Source: Neptuniibacter sp048548695
GTDB lineage: Bacteria > Pseudomonadota > Gammaproteobacteria > Pseudomonadales > Balneatricaceae
DNA length: 64,000 nucleotides
Assembly: GCF_048548695.1 (NCBI RefSeq)
Contig: NZ_JBLYIF010000009.1
Direction: 5' to 3' (one strand)
Shown: positions 52,052-61,128 of the stretch, one piece after another
How positions within the stretch are numbered: the stretch's first letter is position 1
Layout: the number at the start of each line of letters is the position of its first letter
Translations under genes and position numbers: made by a program
Notes under the pieces: generated by a model
Databases searched by the model: none
Seen by the model: only the letters and a program-made list of their open reading frames with translations
Told to the model about the DNA's origin: nothing

Positions 52052-52909
52052 ATGAAACTGGTTATCCTCAGTGGTCGTTCAGGCTCGGGCAAGAGTACCG
52101 CCCTGCAGGCCCTTGAAGATATCGGTTTTTATTGTATCGACAACCTGCCGGCACTGCTATTACCAGACCTGGTCAGTCAGATGAGCAGCGAAACCTGCCA
52201 CCCGGAACGCATTGCTGTCAGCATCGACGCACGCAACTTAGTGAGCAACCTGTCGCGCTTTCCCGATATCCTGAATCAATTAAAACAGCAAGGCTGGGCA
52301 GAATGCGAAGTCATCTACCTTGACTCTGCTGAAGCCACTCTGATTAAGCGATACAGTTCTACGCGGCGCAAACACCCGCTGACAAACGAAAACACCAGTC
52401 TGCAACAGGCAATTATCCAGGAAAGCCAGTTACTTGAGCCCATCGCCAATATGGCAGACATCCGGATCGACACCACCCGCCTCAGCCTCTATGAACTCCG
52501 AGACACCGTCAAAATGCGGGTGGCCCAGCGCAAAGAACAAACCCTGTCGCTGCTATTTGAGTCCTTCGGCTTCAAGCACGGCGTTCCCCTGGATGCTGAT
52601 TTTGTGTACGACGTCCGCGCCCTACCAAACCCGCATTGGATTCCAGAATTGCGTCAATATACTGGCCAGGAACAGCCTGTGGTCGACTTTTTGTCCGCCG
52701 AGCCGGATGTGCAAGTCATGGTGCAGGATATCCAACAATTCCTGGCGCGCTGGCTGCCACTATTTACTGCCAATAATCGCAGTTACGTGACTGTGGCCAT
52801 CGGCTGTACCGGCGGACAACATCGATCAGTCTATATCAGTGAATGTCTGGCTTCTCATTTTGCTGGGCTTATGGATAATGTGCATGTACGTCATCGCGAG
52901 CTGAGCTAA
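52052..52909 (+). CDS. rapZ: RNase adapter protein RapZ
   Basis: RapZ (YvcJ), 285 residues, a nucleotide-binding protein that in E. coli presents the small RNA GlmZ to RNase E and so tunes glucosamine-6-phosphate synthase. Walker A is GRSGSGKST near the N-terminus; the C-terminal domain has YDVRALPNPHWIPELR and VTVAIGCTGGQHRSVYISE. It lies in the standard place between ptsN and ptsO. Confidence 0.97.
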   Translation: MKLVILSGRSGSGKSTALQALEDIGFYCIDNLPALLLPDLVSQMSSETCHPERIAVSIDARNLVSNLSRFPDILNQLKQQGWAECEVIYLDSAEATLIKRYSSTRRKHPLTNENTSLQQAIIQESQLLEPIANMADIRIDTTRLSLYELRDTVKMRVAQRKEQTLSLLFESFGFKHGVPLDADFVYDVRALPNPHWIPELRQYTGQEQPVVDFLSAEPDVQVMVQDIQQFLARWLPLFTANNRSYVTVAIGCTGGQHRSVYISECLASHFAGLMDNVHVRHRELS

Positions 52910-52914
52910 TCCAG

Positions 52915-53184
52915 ATGCTTGAAAAACAAATAGAAATCATCAACAAACTTGGTCTTCATGCCAGAGCCGCCGCAAAACTGATCAGCGTGAGCAGTCGTTT
53001 TGCCTCGACTGTCTGGCTGATCAAGGACGGTCGCGAAGTCGATGGCAAAAGTATCATCTCGGTCATGATGCTGGCCGCTGCCAAGGGGTCCTGGTTGACG
53101 GTCCGCATCGAAGGCGAAGACGAAGCTAACGCAATGGCAGCCATCGAAACCCTGATTAACAACCGATTTGAAGAAGACGAATAA
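52915..53184 (+). CDS. ptsO: Nitrogen-PTS phosphocarrier protein NPr
   Basis: An 89-residue HPr-like phosphocarrier of the nitrogen PTS. His15 in LGLHARAAAKL is the phosphorylated residue, and GKSIISVMMLAAAKG holds the Ser-46-type region. It transfers phosphate from PtsP to PtsN. It lies 5 bp after rapZ and closes the rpoN block. Confidence 0.96.
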   Translation: MLEKQIEIINKLGLHARAAAKLISVSSRFASTVWLIKDGREVDGKSIISVMMLAAAKGSWLTVRIEGEDEANAMAAIETLINNRFEEDE

Positions 53185-53238
53185 ATTCAAACCCTCTACA
53201 GCCATTAACAATGGGTGCTTCCCCCCCCTGCCTTTCGC

Positions 53239-53244
53239 TATAAT
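53239..53244 (+). promoter_or_regulatory. -10 element of a likely mgtE promoter
   Basis: A perfect TATAAT lies 23 bp before the GTG start and 59 bp before the alternative ATG of mgtE. The -35 region (about 53216-53221) is poor. A run of eight or nine C lies just upstream. Confidence 0.4.
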
Positions 53245-53267
53245 GAGCCTAATATTCAGATTTTCTT

Positions 53268-54653
53268 GTGAAAATCGAACCTCGACTGCAAACGGGCAAA
53301 CGCATGGCTCAGATTGAACCTCAAGATCCCCTGCATAAACTCAGTGCAGCACTGTCTACTGGTGCGTTGCAGCAGGTGCGTTATACCCTGAACCATACCC
53401 TGCGACCCACTGAAGTGGCGCGCTTGCTGGAAAAATCTCCGCCCAAGGAGCGTCATGTTCTGTGGAATTTGATCTCTGCCGAGCTCGAGCCCAAAGTGCT
53501 GCAGTATCTGGGGGATGATATTCAGGCCGATATACTGAGCCGCCTGAATAACGAAGAAGTATTAGCACTGACCGAATCGCTGGATTCGGACGACATGGTC
53601 GATGTCCTGCAGCAACTGCCCAACCGTGTAATGCGCGAAACCCTGCGCATTATGGATAAGCAGAACCGGCGCCGGGTCGAAAAACTGCTGTCCTATCCTG
53701 AGGACACCGCCGGTGGTCTGATGAACACCGACACCACCACCATCCGGCCTGATATCACCGTAGAAACGGCGTTACGTTATATCCGACGCCATAAAGAGAT
53801 CCCGGAGATGACTGACAGCCTGATTGTGGTCAGTCGAAAAGACTCTTATATCGGCCTGCTGCCTTTAACCAAGCTACTGGTCTCCGATACCACCATCACG
53901 ATCCGCGAAATCATGGATACCGATGCGGACCCCATTGATGCCTTCATGCCGGATCATGAAGTAGCCAAGATGTTCGAAGAGCAGGACCTGATCTCTGCAC
54001 CTGTCGTCAATGAACGTGGCAAACTGGTCGGGCGTATCACTATCGATGACGTAGTCGATGTGATTCGTGAAGATGCTGATCACTCGCTAATGAGCATGGC
54101 CGGTCTAGATGAAGACCATGACACCTTTGCGCCGGTCATGAAAACTACCCGCCGACGCGCTGTCTGGCTGGGCATAAACCTGCTGACTGCGTTTATCGCC
54201 TCAGCCGTGATTGGTCTGTTTGAAGACACCATCGAAAAAGTCGTGGCACTGGCTGTTCTGATGCCCATTGTTGCTTCAATGGGGGGTATTGCCGGATCAC
54301 AAACTCTAACCCTGGTCATTCGTGGTCAAGCCCTTGGCCATGTTGATAAAAGCAACGCCAGGTGGTTGCTAAACCGTGAAATTATCGTAAGCATGCTGAA
54401 CGGTGTGCTCTGGGCGGCGGTTATCGCCGTGGTCGCCACTATCTGGTTTAACGATATCAATATCGGTATCGTCATCGCCCTGGCGATTATCATTAACTTG
54501 ATTGCTGGCGCCGTTGCAGGCACTTTGCTGCCCATTACCCTCAAAACTATGGGTATTGATCCGGCACTGGCCGGCAGTGTGCTACTGACAACTATTACCG
54601 ATGTCGTCGGCTTTTTTGCCTTTCTGGGTCTTGCCACCCTGTTTTTTGCCTGA
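53268..54653 (+). CDS. mgtE: Magnesium transporter MgtE
   Basis: A 461-residue MgtE channel. It has the N-terminal helical domain (LLEKSPPKERHVLWNLIS, DDIQADILSRLNNEE), a pair of CBS domains (about residues 145-270: PEDTAGGLMNTDTTTI, GRITIDDVVDVIRED) that sense magnesium, a plug helix, and five C-terminal membrane helices with GIAGSQTLTLVIRG and the pore DxxG-like DVVGFFAFLG. It could start at the GTG at 53268 or at the ATG at 53304; neither has a clear ribosome site. darP follows 8 bp later. Confidence 0.95.
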   Translation: MKIEPRLQTGKRMAQIEPQDPLHKLSAALSTGALQQVRYTLNHTLRPTEVARLLEKSPPKERHVLWNLISAELEPKVLQYLGDDIQADILSRLNNEEVLALTESLDSDDMVDVLQQLPNRVMRETLRIMDKQNRRRVEKLLSYPEDTAGGLMNTDTTTIRPDITVETALRYIRRHKEIPEMTDSLIVVSRKDSYIGLLPLTKLLVSDTTITIREIMDTDADPIDAFMPDHEVAKMFEEQDLISAPVVNERGKLVGRITIDDVVDVIREDADHSLMSMAGLDEDHDTFAPVMKTTRRRAVWLGINLLTAFIASAVIGLFEDTIEKVVALAVLMPIVASMGGIAGSQTLTLVIRGQALGHVDKSNARWLLNREIIVSMLNGVLWAAVIAVVATIWFNDINIGIVIALAIIINLIAGAVAGTLLPITLKTMGIDPALAGSVLLTTITDVVGFFAFLGLATLFFA

Positions 54654-54661
54654 GAATCACT

Positions 54662-55186
54662 ATGACCGAGCATGATCCATTCGATAAAACCCAGCCTGAT
54701 AACGACCAGGAACTGGTTAGCAAAACCAAACTCAAACAGCAGATGCATGAACTGCAAGCATTGGGCACCCGGCTGGTGGAGTTAAATGCTGAGCAACTGG
54801 CGAAACTGTCACTGGATGACCGGCTGCTGCAAGCGATCGAAGAAGCGCGCCGTATTAAATCCAATGGTGCCATGAAGCGGCATATGCAGTTTATCGGCAA
54901 GCTACTGCGGGCCGAAGATGCTGAACAGATAGAACAGCAGATGGGGGTTTTTGAAGCAGGCAAACAAGCCCATACCCAACTGTTTCATAAACTAGAACGC
55001 TGGCGTGATCGACTGATAAATGAAGGCAACGATGCGCTGCAGAGCTATATTGATGGAAACCCTGAAGCAGATGTTCAGCACCTGCGTCAGCTGATCCGCA
55101 ACGCACAAAAAGAACAGGCACAGAACAAACCGCCGGCCTCAGCCCGCAAGCTATTCAAGTACCTGCGTGAAGTTGCGGGTGCCTGA
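54662..55186 (+). CDS. darP: Ribosome maturation protein DarP (YjgA)
   Basis: A 174-residue DarP/YjgA protein, which helps mature the large ribosomal subunit in E. coli. Family marks are SKTKLKQQMHELQALGTRLV, RIKSNGAMKRHMQFIGKLL, and the RKLFKYLREV ending. It is all-helical and cytosolic. It follows mgtE by 8 bp and overlaps the pseudouridine synthase frame by 20 bases. Confidence 0.95.
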   Translation: MTEHDPFDKTQPDNDQELVSKTKLKQQMHELQALGTRLVELNAEQLAKLSLDDRLLQAIEEARRIKSNGAMKRHMQFIGKLLRAEDAEQIEQQMGVFEAGKQAHTQLFHKLERWRDRLINEGNDALQSYIDGNPEADVQHLRQLIRNAQKEQAQNKPPASARKLFKYLREVAGA

Positions 55187-56153
55187 GCACCAAGTAGACT
55201 TGCAAAACAACGGGACAACGCTGCGTTTTCCCGTTTTCAAATCCGCAGCAGGTACTGATCTCCTCAATTTTTTACAACAACGCCTGCCCGCCAATCATGC
55301 GCAACAACTACCTGTCTGGCTGGACCAACAACAACTGTTTCTGAATAATATAGTACTTAGTGCAAATACTACCTTGCACCCAGGCCAGACCCTCTCTTTG
55401 CACCTGCCTGACCACCATGAAGCACCGGTGCAGACTGACTGGCACATCATCTGGCAGAACCATGAGCTAATGGTGGTCTACAAACCGCCACTGCTGCCGG
55501 TAAGCCGCACAACCCGAAATTTATATCACACCCTGATCTCGCTGGTACGCCGCGAAACTGAATGGCACCAGGCACAACTACTGCATCGCCTTGATACCGA
55601 AACAGACGGTTTGATCCTGCTGGCAAAAAACCGCACTGCAGATCGCAAATGGAAACCTAAATTGAATGAGTTGCTATTGCATAAACGCTACCACGCCCGC
55701 GTCTATGGCAGACCAGCTTGGCAGCATCAGCAGTGCGTCACGACACTGGCTGAACGTCCAGACAACCCGATCCGCTGTCAGATGTTTGTCGGCAGTGATC
55801 AATCAACTGGCAAATTATGCCAAAGTTATTTCACCTGCTTGGCACAGCAGCAATACCATGCCCTGATTGAATGCACACTGGTGACTGGCCGTCGCCACCA
55901 AATCAGAGCGCAGTTGGCTCACCTTGGTCACCCGATTGTAGCTGACAAAATATATGCGCATCAGGGAAGGTATTTCCTAAAACGGTTGGCAGATCCATTA
56001 ACCGAACAGGACTACAGTAAGCTGGGAGGTGATCACCACCAACTCACCGCAGTAGCAATGACCCTCAGACCTGACCCAGAGCAAGCTCCCGTCGACCTGA
56101 CACTGCCAGACCACCTCAACAAAACCTACCAGTATTTTTTAGCGATACACTAA
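55167..56153 (+). CDS. RluA-family pseudouridine synthase
   Basis: A 328-residue RNA pseudouridine synthase of the RluA family. The catalytic aspartate is Asp143 in LLHRLDTETDGLILLAKN; VVYKPPLLPV and VTGRRHQIRAQLAHLGHPIVAD are the other family motifs. The N-terminus (about residues 25-80) is S4-like but poorly conserved. The target base and RNA are unknown; it is shorter on the C-terminal side than RluC or RluD and could be a TruC/RluA-like paralogue. The GTG at 55167 overlaps the darP end by 20 bases; a GTG at 55179 is the alternative. Confidence 0.85.
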   Translation: MKLRVPEHQVDLQNNGTTLRFPVFKSAAGTDLLNFLQQRLPANHAQQLPVWLDQQQLFLNNIVLSANTTLHPGQTLSLHLPDHHEAPVQTDWHIIWQNHELMVVYKPPLLPVSRTTRNLYHTLISLVRRETEWHQAQLLHRLDTETDGLILLAKNRTADRKWKPKLNELLLHKRYHARVYGRPAWQHQQCVTTLAERPDNPIRCQMFVGSDQSTGKLCQSYFTCLAQQQYHALIECTLVTGRRHQIRAQLAHLGHPIVADKIYAHQGRYFLKRLADPLTEQDYSKLGGDHHQLTAVAMTLRPDPEQAPVDLTLPDHLNKTYQYFLAIH

Positions 56154-56251
56154 CTGGACAGAAGCAACTCAGAACCGCATGCGCTGAAATAACCAAGAAC
56201 AAAGCACCTTACTGCGCCAGCACACTGTGAGCTGAGCGTAGCGCCCGATAG

Positions 56252-57199
56252 CTATGAACCGTACTGTATTTCCACCCGGTTACGCCCCTGCTCTTTGGCC
56301 TGATACAGCAGCTTATCAACGGTTTCGATAAAGCCTGTCATATCATCACCGGGGCTTGGCACTGTGGAACTGACACCAAGACTGATCGTCAGTACCTCAC
56401 TAATGTCAGAGGCGGCATGAGGGATATGTTGTAACAGAACCTGTTCACGGCAGCGTTCAGCCATGGCACCCGCGGTTTCAGCATCTGTATCGCGCAAGAT
56501 AAGGGCAAACTCCTCACCACCAAACCGAGCAATAAAGTCATTACTGCGACGGACAACCGACTTCAGGATTTCAGCCACCTGTTTCAGACATTCATCACCT
56601 TTGAGGTGCCCATAGTGATCGTTGTACTGCTTAAAACAATCAATATCCAACATGATCAGTGACAGTGGCTGCCTGCAGCGCAAGGCATGGCCCCACTCCA
56701 TATCAAGAATGGAGTTAAACATACGCCGGTTTGCGATACCGGTCAGAGCATCGCTATACGACAGGTCTTCCAACTCCTGCTGCAACTGTAATAACCGCTG
56801 CTCTGTTGATTTTCGCTCGGTGATATCGAACATAAACCCAATCAGAGCGATGGTATCACCCTGCTCGTCGCGCACGACATGCACCACGTCCCGCAACCAG
56901 ACATAGCTGCCGTCCTGAGTCAGAGCACGGTAATCCGCCTCATGATCCTGGCCATCACGAGACTGGGCAATACAAAAATTTACAACCGCCTCTCGATCAT
57001 CCGGGTGCATCCGCTCAATCCAGTCATCAATACTCTTCCAGCTATTACGTTCCCAACCCAGCAATGACTCAATTTGCGGTCCAATATAACTAAACGTTAG
57101 CGTTTCCCATTCAATTTTCCAGGGTATCGCCTTGGTTGACTCCAGCAAGGTTTTATAAACTTCGCTGTCATCTTCCATCTCAAGATGATCTGTTTTCAT
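56252..57199 (-). CDS. PAS-GGDEF diguanylate cyclase
   Basis: A 315-residue cytosolic protein with one PAS domain (about residues 15-135: MHPDDREAVVNFC and VWLRDVVHVVRDEQGD ending in GFMFDITERK) and a GGDEF domain (about 150-310) with an intact GGEEF. An RSND five residues before it forms an allosteric I-site, so it should make cyclic di-GMP and be product-inhibited. The PAS ligand is unknown. I prefer the ATG at 57199 (GGA 9 bases upstream) over the ATG three codons earlier. It is a single gene, convergent with the pseudouridine synthase gene. Confidence 0.92.
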   Translation of the reverse strand: MKTDHLEMEDDSEVYKTLLESTKAIPWKIEWETLTFSYIGPQIESLLGWERNSWKSIDDWIERMHPDDREAVVNFCIAQSRDGQDHEADYRALTQDGSYVWLRDVVHVVRDEQGDTIALIGFMFDITERKSTEQRLLQLQQELEDLSYSDALTGIANRRMFNSILDMEWGHALRCRQPLSLIMLDIDCFKQYNDHYGHLKGDECLKQVAEILKSVVRRSNDFIARFGGEEFALILRDTDAETAGAMAERCREQVLLQHIPHAASDISEVLTISLGVSSTVPSPGDDMTGFIETVDKLLYQAKEQGRNRVEIQYGS

Positions 57200-57436
57200 T
57201 GACAACATTCCAGGTTGGAAAAATCAGCTGCGTGTAAAAGATTATACTGCCAGTAATCGAACACATAACATATCAATCTCGGAATACTTTTGCCGCAAAA
57301 CAGCCGGGACAAGGAAAAATCACTGCGACAACGCGCAAACCATGCAGGTCGATAACCCGTCAAACACCCATCAACCTGCCTATGTCACTACTGCACCCGA
57401 CCTATGCCCACAACGGCAAAGCGATTTGTTTAAGAG

Positions 57437-58246
57437 TTAGCCTTGGGACTGTATGCGAAAATACTGCCCCGGGGATATGCCAAGCGCTTTACGAAACATC
57501 GCAACAAAAGCACTCGAGCTACGATAACCCAACTCTAACGCCACATGTGTCACGGGTTCACCTTTTCCCAATCGATTAATTGCCTCGTGCAACAATAATT
57601 GCTTACGCCATTGCTGAAATGTCATACCTGTTTCTTTGATGAACAGCCGACTTAACGTACGTTCGCTGGCGCCCACCTTAGCTGCCCAAAATGTCAGCCC
57701 ATTTTCAGCACTGGGCTGAGCAATCATACCCTGCATAATTCTTCGCACGCGGCGGTCAGTGGCAGCGGGCAGGTGCAGCAGTGAAGGTTTAAGAGCCTGT
57801 AATTCATCCAAAATCACGGCACAAATTCGGCTGGCAGGACTCTCTGCATCATACTGCTCACCAAAATCAGACACCCGGCTGATCAGCTCACGCAGTAACG
57901 GGGATACCTCAACTACACTGCACTCCTTGGGAAACCGCGCCAGGCAACTCGGATCAATAAATAAGTGGCGAATTTCAGACGTCACTTCAGGATTTACCGA
58001 ATGCCTAATACCTCCAGGTATCCACACCGCCTGTGACGGTGGTACCACCCAACTACCCGAATCAGTAAACACCTTAATCACCCCGGAAGCGGCGTAAGCA
58101 AGCTGACCACGAGGATGACTATGAAAATCGAATTCAAAGTCAGTCAAAATCACATCACGCAGTCCCAGAATAGGCATCGCCGGATCAATCCGCATACCCA
58201 ACCGGGAGCGAAAACGTTTACGAGGCGTCAGTACCTGATCAATCAT
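57437..58246 (-). CDS. AraC-family transcriptional regulator
   Basis: A 269-residue AraC regulator with an N-terminal cupin-like sensor (FHSHPRGQLAYAASGVIKVF, VPPSQAVWIPGGIRHSV, about residues 30-120) and a C-terminal double helix-turn-helix (about 165-265: GASERTLSRLFIKETGMTFQQ, then YRSSSAFVAMFRKALG). The histidine-rich sensor resembles the NimR/YeaM group. It is divergent from the SLC13 transporter gene and probably regulates it; the 93-bp gap holds two TTGTCA direct repeats. Confidence 0.88.
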   Translation of the reverse strand: MIDQVLTPRKRFRSRLGMRIDPAMPILGLRDVILTDFEFDFHSHPRGQLAYAASGVIKVFTDSGSWVVPPSQAVWIPGGIRHSVNPEVTSEIRHLFIDPSCLARFPKECSVVEVSPLLRELISRVSDFGEQYDAESPASRICAVILDELQALKPSLLHLPAATDRRVRRIMQGMIAQPSAENGLTFWAAKVGASERTLSRLFIKETGMTFQQWRKQLLLHEAINRLGKGEPVTHVALELGYRSSSAFVAMFRKALGISPGQYFRIQSQG

Positions 58247-58267
58247 ATGTCTTCTATTCGATACAAA

Positions 58268-58307
58268 TTGTCACTTTATCGACTTTAAACAATAGCAATG
58301 TTTGTCA
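58268..58307 (+). promoter_or_regulatory. TTGTCA direct repeats in the AraC/SLC13 gap
   Basis: TTGTCA occurs at 58268-58273 and 58302-58307, 34 bases apart, between the divergent AraC regulator and transporter genes. AraC proteins often bind spaced direct repeats, but six bases twice may be chance. Confidence 0.25.
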
Positions 58308-58339
58308 AAATTAGTCCATACACACTTGGGGGTTTGGCT

Positions 58340-59725
58340 ATGCGACTTCACCTTGCACCTTCACAGATTACGGCACTGGTCCTCATACCCTTGCTCTCGG
58401 TCAGCCTGCTGCTCAGCCCTGCGGTTGAGATATTAACCGAGGTACAACTGCGTGCCGCTCTTTTAATCATGGGCGGCATGGTGCTGTTTGCCACCGGTGC
58501 GCTGCCTGAGTTTGTCAGTGCACTCGTGGTTCTGGTTTTAGCTATGTTAATAGCCGTCGCCCCCGCCGCTGTCGTGTTTTCAGGCCTGACGTCAACCGCC
58601 TGCTGGCTGATTTTTTCCGGCATGGTGCTCGGTATCGCCATCACTGAAACCGGGCTGGCCCAGCGTATCTCTAACCGTTTCGTACCCCGCCTCAGCCGCA
58701 GCTATCTGAGCCTGATCAGCGGTATTGTTTTTATGGGTGTGCTATTGGGATTGGTGATGCCCTCTTCCGTAGGACGTGTGATGCTGTTCGTACCTCTGGC
58801 ACTGCTCATTGCCCAGAGCTGCGGGTTTGAAAAAGGCAATAACGGCCAAACCGGCGTTCTGTTAGCCGCCGCGTTTGGTTGCCACCTACCGACCTTTGCC
58901 ATATTACCTGCCAATATTCCCAATATGATCATGATCGGTTCAGCCGAAACCATTCATGGCTGGACACCACAATTTGCTGAATACCTGTTACTGCACTTCC
59001 CGGTGCTGGGTTTTCTGAAGGCTCTGTTATTGATTGGCATCATTGTCCGCCTTTACCCCGATACTCCGAAACGCAACAATCAACCAGCGGGTAACGGCCA
59101 CTTCAGTCGCTGTGAAATACGCTTGATGGTCATTATGCTGACCACGCTGGCGTTCTGGATGACCGATTCACTACATCATATCTCTGCGGCCTGGATCGGT
59201 CTCGCCGCTGCCACCTTGTTATTGCTGCCCGGTATCGGCATGGTATCTGCCAAAAGCTTTAACGAGAAAGTGAATATCAGCTCCATTCTCGTGGTGGCTG
59301 GCTTACTCGGTATTGCCGGCTTAATTAATCACAGCGGTATCAGCCAGATAGCGGGCGAGAAAGTGCTTAACTGGTTACCTCTGAGTCCGGGTAGTGACCT
59401 GATAAATTTCGTTTCCCTCTCCATCGGCGCAACCGCCATCGGTGTCATGGCCACACTGGCGGGGGTACCTGCCACACTGACACCTCTGGCTGAGCAAATC
59501 AGCACAATGACCGGATTCAGCCTTGAGGCAGTGCTTATGACTCAGGTTTTCGGCTTCTCGACAGTTGTATTCACCTACCAGTCGATACCCATCATGATGG
59601 CAATGCCACTGGCCGGCTTGCCAATGAAACATGCCGCCCGGCTCTGTCTGATTCTGGCAGCACTGACACTGTTGATTCTGCTGCCGCTTGATTACCTGTG
59701 GTGGCAGCTGCTGGGCTGGATTTAA
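58340..59725 (+). CDS. SLC13-family anion/sodium symporter
   Basis: A 461-residue membrane protein of the DASS/SLC13 ion transporter superfamily, with about twelve hydrophobic segments. It imports dicarboxylates, sulfate or similar anions in relatives; the substrate here is unknown. Visible are the GMVLGIAITETGLAQRI and PSSVGRVMLFVPLAL segments and the C-terminal FSTVVFTYQSIPIMMAMPL. The ATG at 58340 has GGGGG upstream; a longer frame begins at 58298 without a ribosome site. It is divergent from an AraC regulator. Confidence 0.82.
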   Translation: MRLHLAPSQITALVLIPLLSVSLLLSPAVEILTEVQLRAALLIMGGMVLFATGALPEFVSALVVLVLAMLIAVAPAAVVFSGLTSTACWLIFSGMVLGIAITETGLAQRISNRFVPRLSRSYLSLISGIVFMGVLLGLVMPSSVGRVMLFVPLALLIAQSCGFEKGNNGQTGVLLAAAFGCHLPTFAILPANIPNMIMIGSAETIHGWTPQFAEYLLLHFPVLGFLKALLLIGIIVRLYPDTPKRNNQPAGNGHFSRCEIRLMVIMLTTLAFWMTDSLHHISAAWIGLAAATLLLLPGIGMVSAKSFNEKVNISSILVVAGLLGIAGLINHSGISQIAGEKVLNWLPLSPGSDLINFVSLSIGATAIGVMATLAGVPATLTPLAEQISTMTGFSLEAVLMTQVFGFSTVVFTYQSIPIMMAMPLAGLPMKHAARLCLILAALTLLILLPLDYLWWQLLGWI

Positions 59726-59868
59726 CACCCAGAGTGAAATAACTATCGTGAATTACACAGCAGCGAGATTTTTTTTCACTTACACCAACCCGATCCTGTT
59801 CTAGGCTTTGAATATACACCGGCAAATAAACACCTCTGTAAAGCAGTACATACAAGCGCCGGAGGTCT

Positions 59869-60258
59869 ATGGATATGGACATATGCAGCAATTACCGCTT
59901 TCAATCCAGTCTAGCTGGCTGGCTATACAAATTATTATTGCTGGCTTTAATGAGCCTGCTTACAGCGCCCCTTTTCGCGCAAGATAACCCATATAACCTG
60001 CCTTCACTCTACAGCGACCCTGGCTCAACAGCAGATACCGAACCGTTAGATGCCATGCAAAAAAGTCTACGTGGTCGTAAACGTCTGGAGCAGTCGCTAA
60101 AAAGCTATACCCGCACCCAGCTGGGCCGCGATTCAATTATTTACCTGCAAAAAGATGGCATAAAACTGGAAACAAAATATCGCCAAGGGGATGTTCGAAC
60201 TGAGTTAGAGACTCATGACGATAATGAGGTAACCTTCACACTGAAGGTATCATTTTAA
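59869..60258 (+). CDS. Exported hypothetical protein
   Basis: A 129-residue protein I do not recognise. An N-terminal hydrophobic segment (LYKLLLLALMSLLTAPLFA) ending in an AxA-like site suggests a signal peptide or anchor. The mature part is hydrophilic, with RKRLEQSLKSYTRTQLGRDSI and a C-terminal beta-like stretch ending in TFTLKVSF; a Phe terminus is common in outer-membrane proteins but the protein is too short for a barrel. GGAGG lies 9 bases before an ATG at 59875, two codons in, which may be the real start. The neighbours do not suggest a role. Confidence 0.6.
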   Translation: MDMDICSNYRFQSSLAGWLYKLLLLALMSLLTAPLFAQDNPYNLPSLYSDPGSTADTEPLDAMQKSLRGRKRLEQSLKSYTRTQLGRDSIIYLQKDGIKLETKYRQGDVRTELETHDDNEVTFTLKVSF

Positions 60259-60294
60259 TGTGTAGATATTACCCCGCCTAAGGTCGCAGACATT

Positions 60295-61125
60295 TCAGCA
60301 ACCTGCTTGATTGCGATGATCCAGCAACGGCATTTGCGTCCGGCATTGCCGTACCAAGGCAGGATCAAGATCGGCAACAACAACTCCTGGCCCGTCCTCG
60401 ATTTGCTCTGCCAAAATCCGTCCCCAAGGATCAACAATCATAGAATGACCCCAGGTACGGCGGGTTTTACTATGGCAACCACCCTGATTGGCCGCCAGCA
60501 TATAACTCTGGGTTTCAATGGCTCGTGCACGAATCAGGCACTCCCAGTGCGCCTCTCCCGTGGCATAAGTAAACGCAGCCGGCATCATTAGCAGGTCCGC
60601 ACCCTGTTCACGTAAGCGCTGATACAGCTCAGGAAAACGCAGGTCGTAACAGATACTCAATCCGAGAGAAAACCTGTCAAGCTTAACCACTTGCAACGTT
60701 TCACCCGGTTCAATCAGATCAGATTCTCGGTAGCTACCCTGTGCATCGGCAACATCAACATCAAACAGATGAATCTTGTCATAACTGGCCTGTAGATTAC
60801 CCTGAGGATCAAACACCAGACAGCGCGCCCTAACCCTGTTCTGCACAAAACTGCCATCCGGACGTCTTGCCACCGGCAGGCTACCCGCCACCACAGTAAT
60901 GCCATAACAACGCGACCAGTCTGCTAGCGTGGCGTGAATCTGTTGTTGTCGGCTGTCTGTGTGTGCCAATTCCAGCAAGCCAGCAGACTCTAACAGGGCA
61001 AAATTTTCCGGCAGCAGCAGCAACGTAGCTCCCTGCTCAGCAGCCTGTTGCACCAACCCAGCCGCCTGCTGCAAGTTCTTCTCAAGATCAGCAGTAGAGA
61101 CCATCTGCAACGCTGCGACACGCAT
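60295..61125 (-). CDS. Nitrilase-family amidohydrolase
   Basis: A 276-residue carbon-nitrogen hydrolase of the NIT1/YbeM group, which in relatives removes the amide from deaminated glutathione as metabolite repair. The catalytic Glu-Lys-Cys set is in LLLPENFALL, YDKIHLFDVDV and LSICYDLRFPELY. It lies 3 bp after the yhdP-like gene, an arrangement widely kept in gammaproteobacteria, where tldD often follows; tldD is not present here. Confidence 0.9.
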   Translation of the reverse strand: MRVAALQMVSTADLEKNLQQAAGLVQQAAEQGATLLLLPENFALLESAGLLELAHTDSRQQQIHATLADWSRCYGITVVAGSLPVARRPDGSFVQNRVRARCLVFDPQGNLQASYDKIHLFDVDVADAQGSYRESDLIEPGETLQVVKLDRFSLGLSICYDLRFPELYQRLREQGADLLMMPAAFTYATGEAHWECLIRARAIETQSYMLAANQGGCHSKTRRTWGHSMIVDPWGRILAEQIEDGPGVVVADLDPALVRQCRTQMPLLDHRNQAGC

Positions 61126-61128
61126 CAG

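Noticed and set aside
53219..53229. Poly-C tract as a phase-variable switch for mgtE
   Set aside because: A run of eight or nine C lies upstream of the -10 box, but it is short and not at a coding or spacer position clearly able to switch expression.
57382..57579. Small gene between the cyclase and AraC genes
   Set aside because: Mostly antisense to the AraC C-terminus and without a ribosome site.
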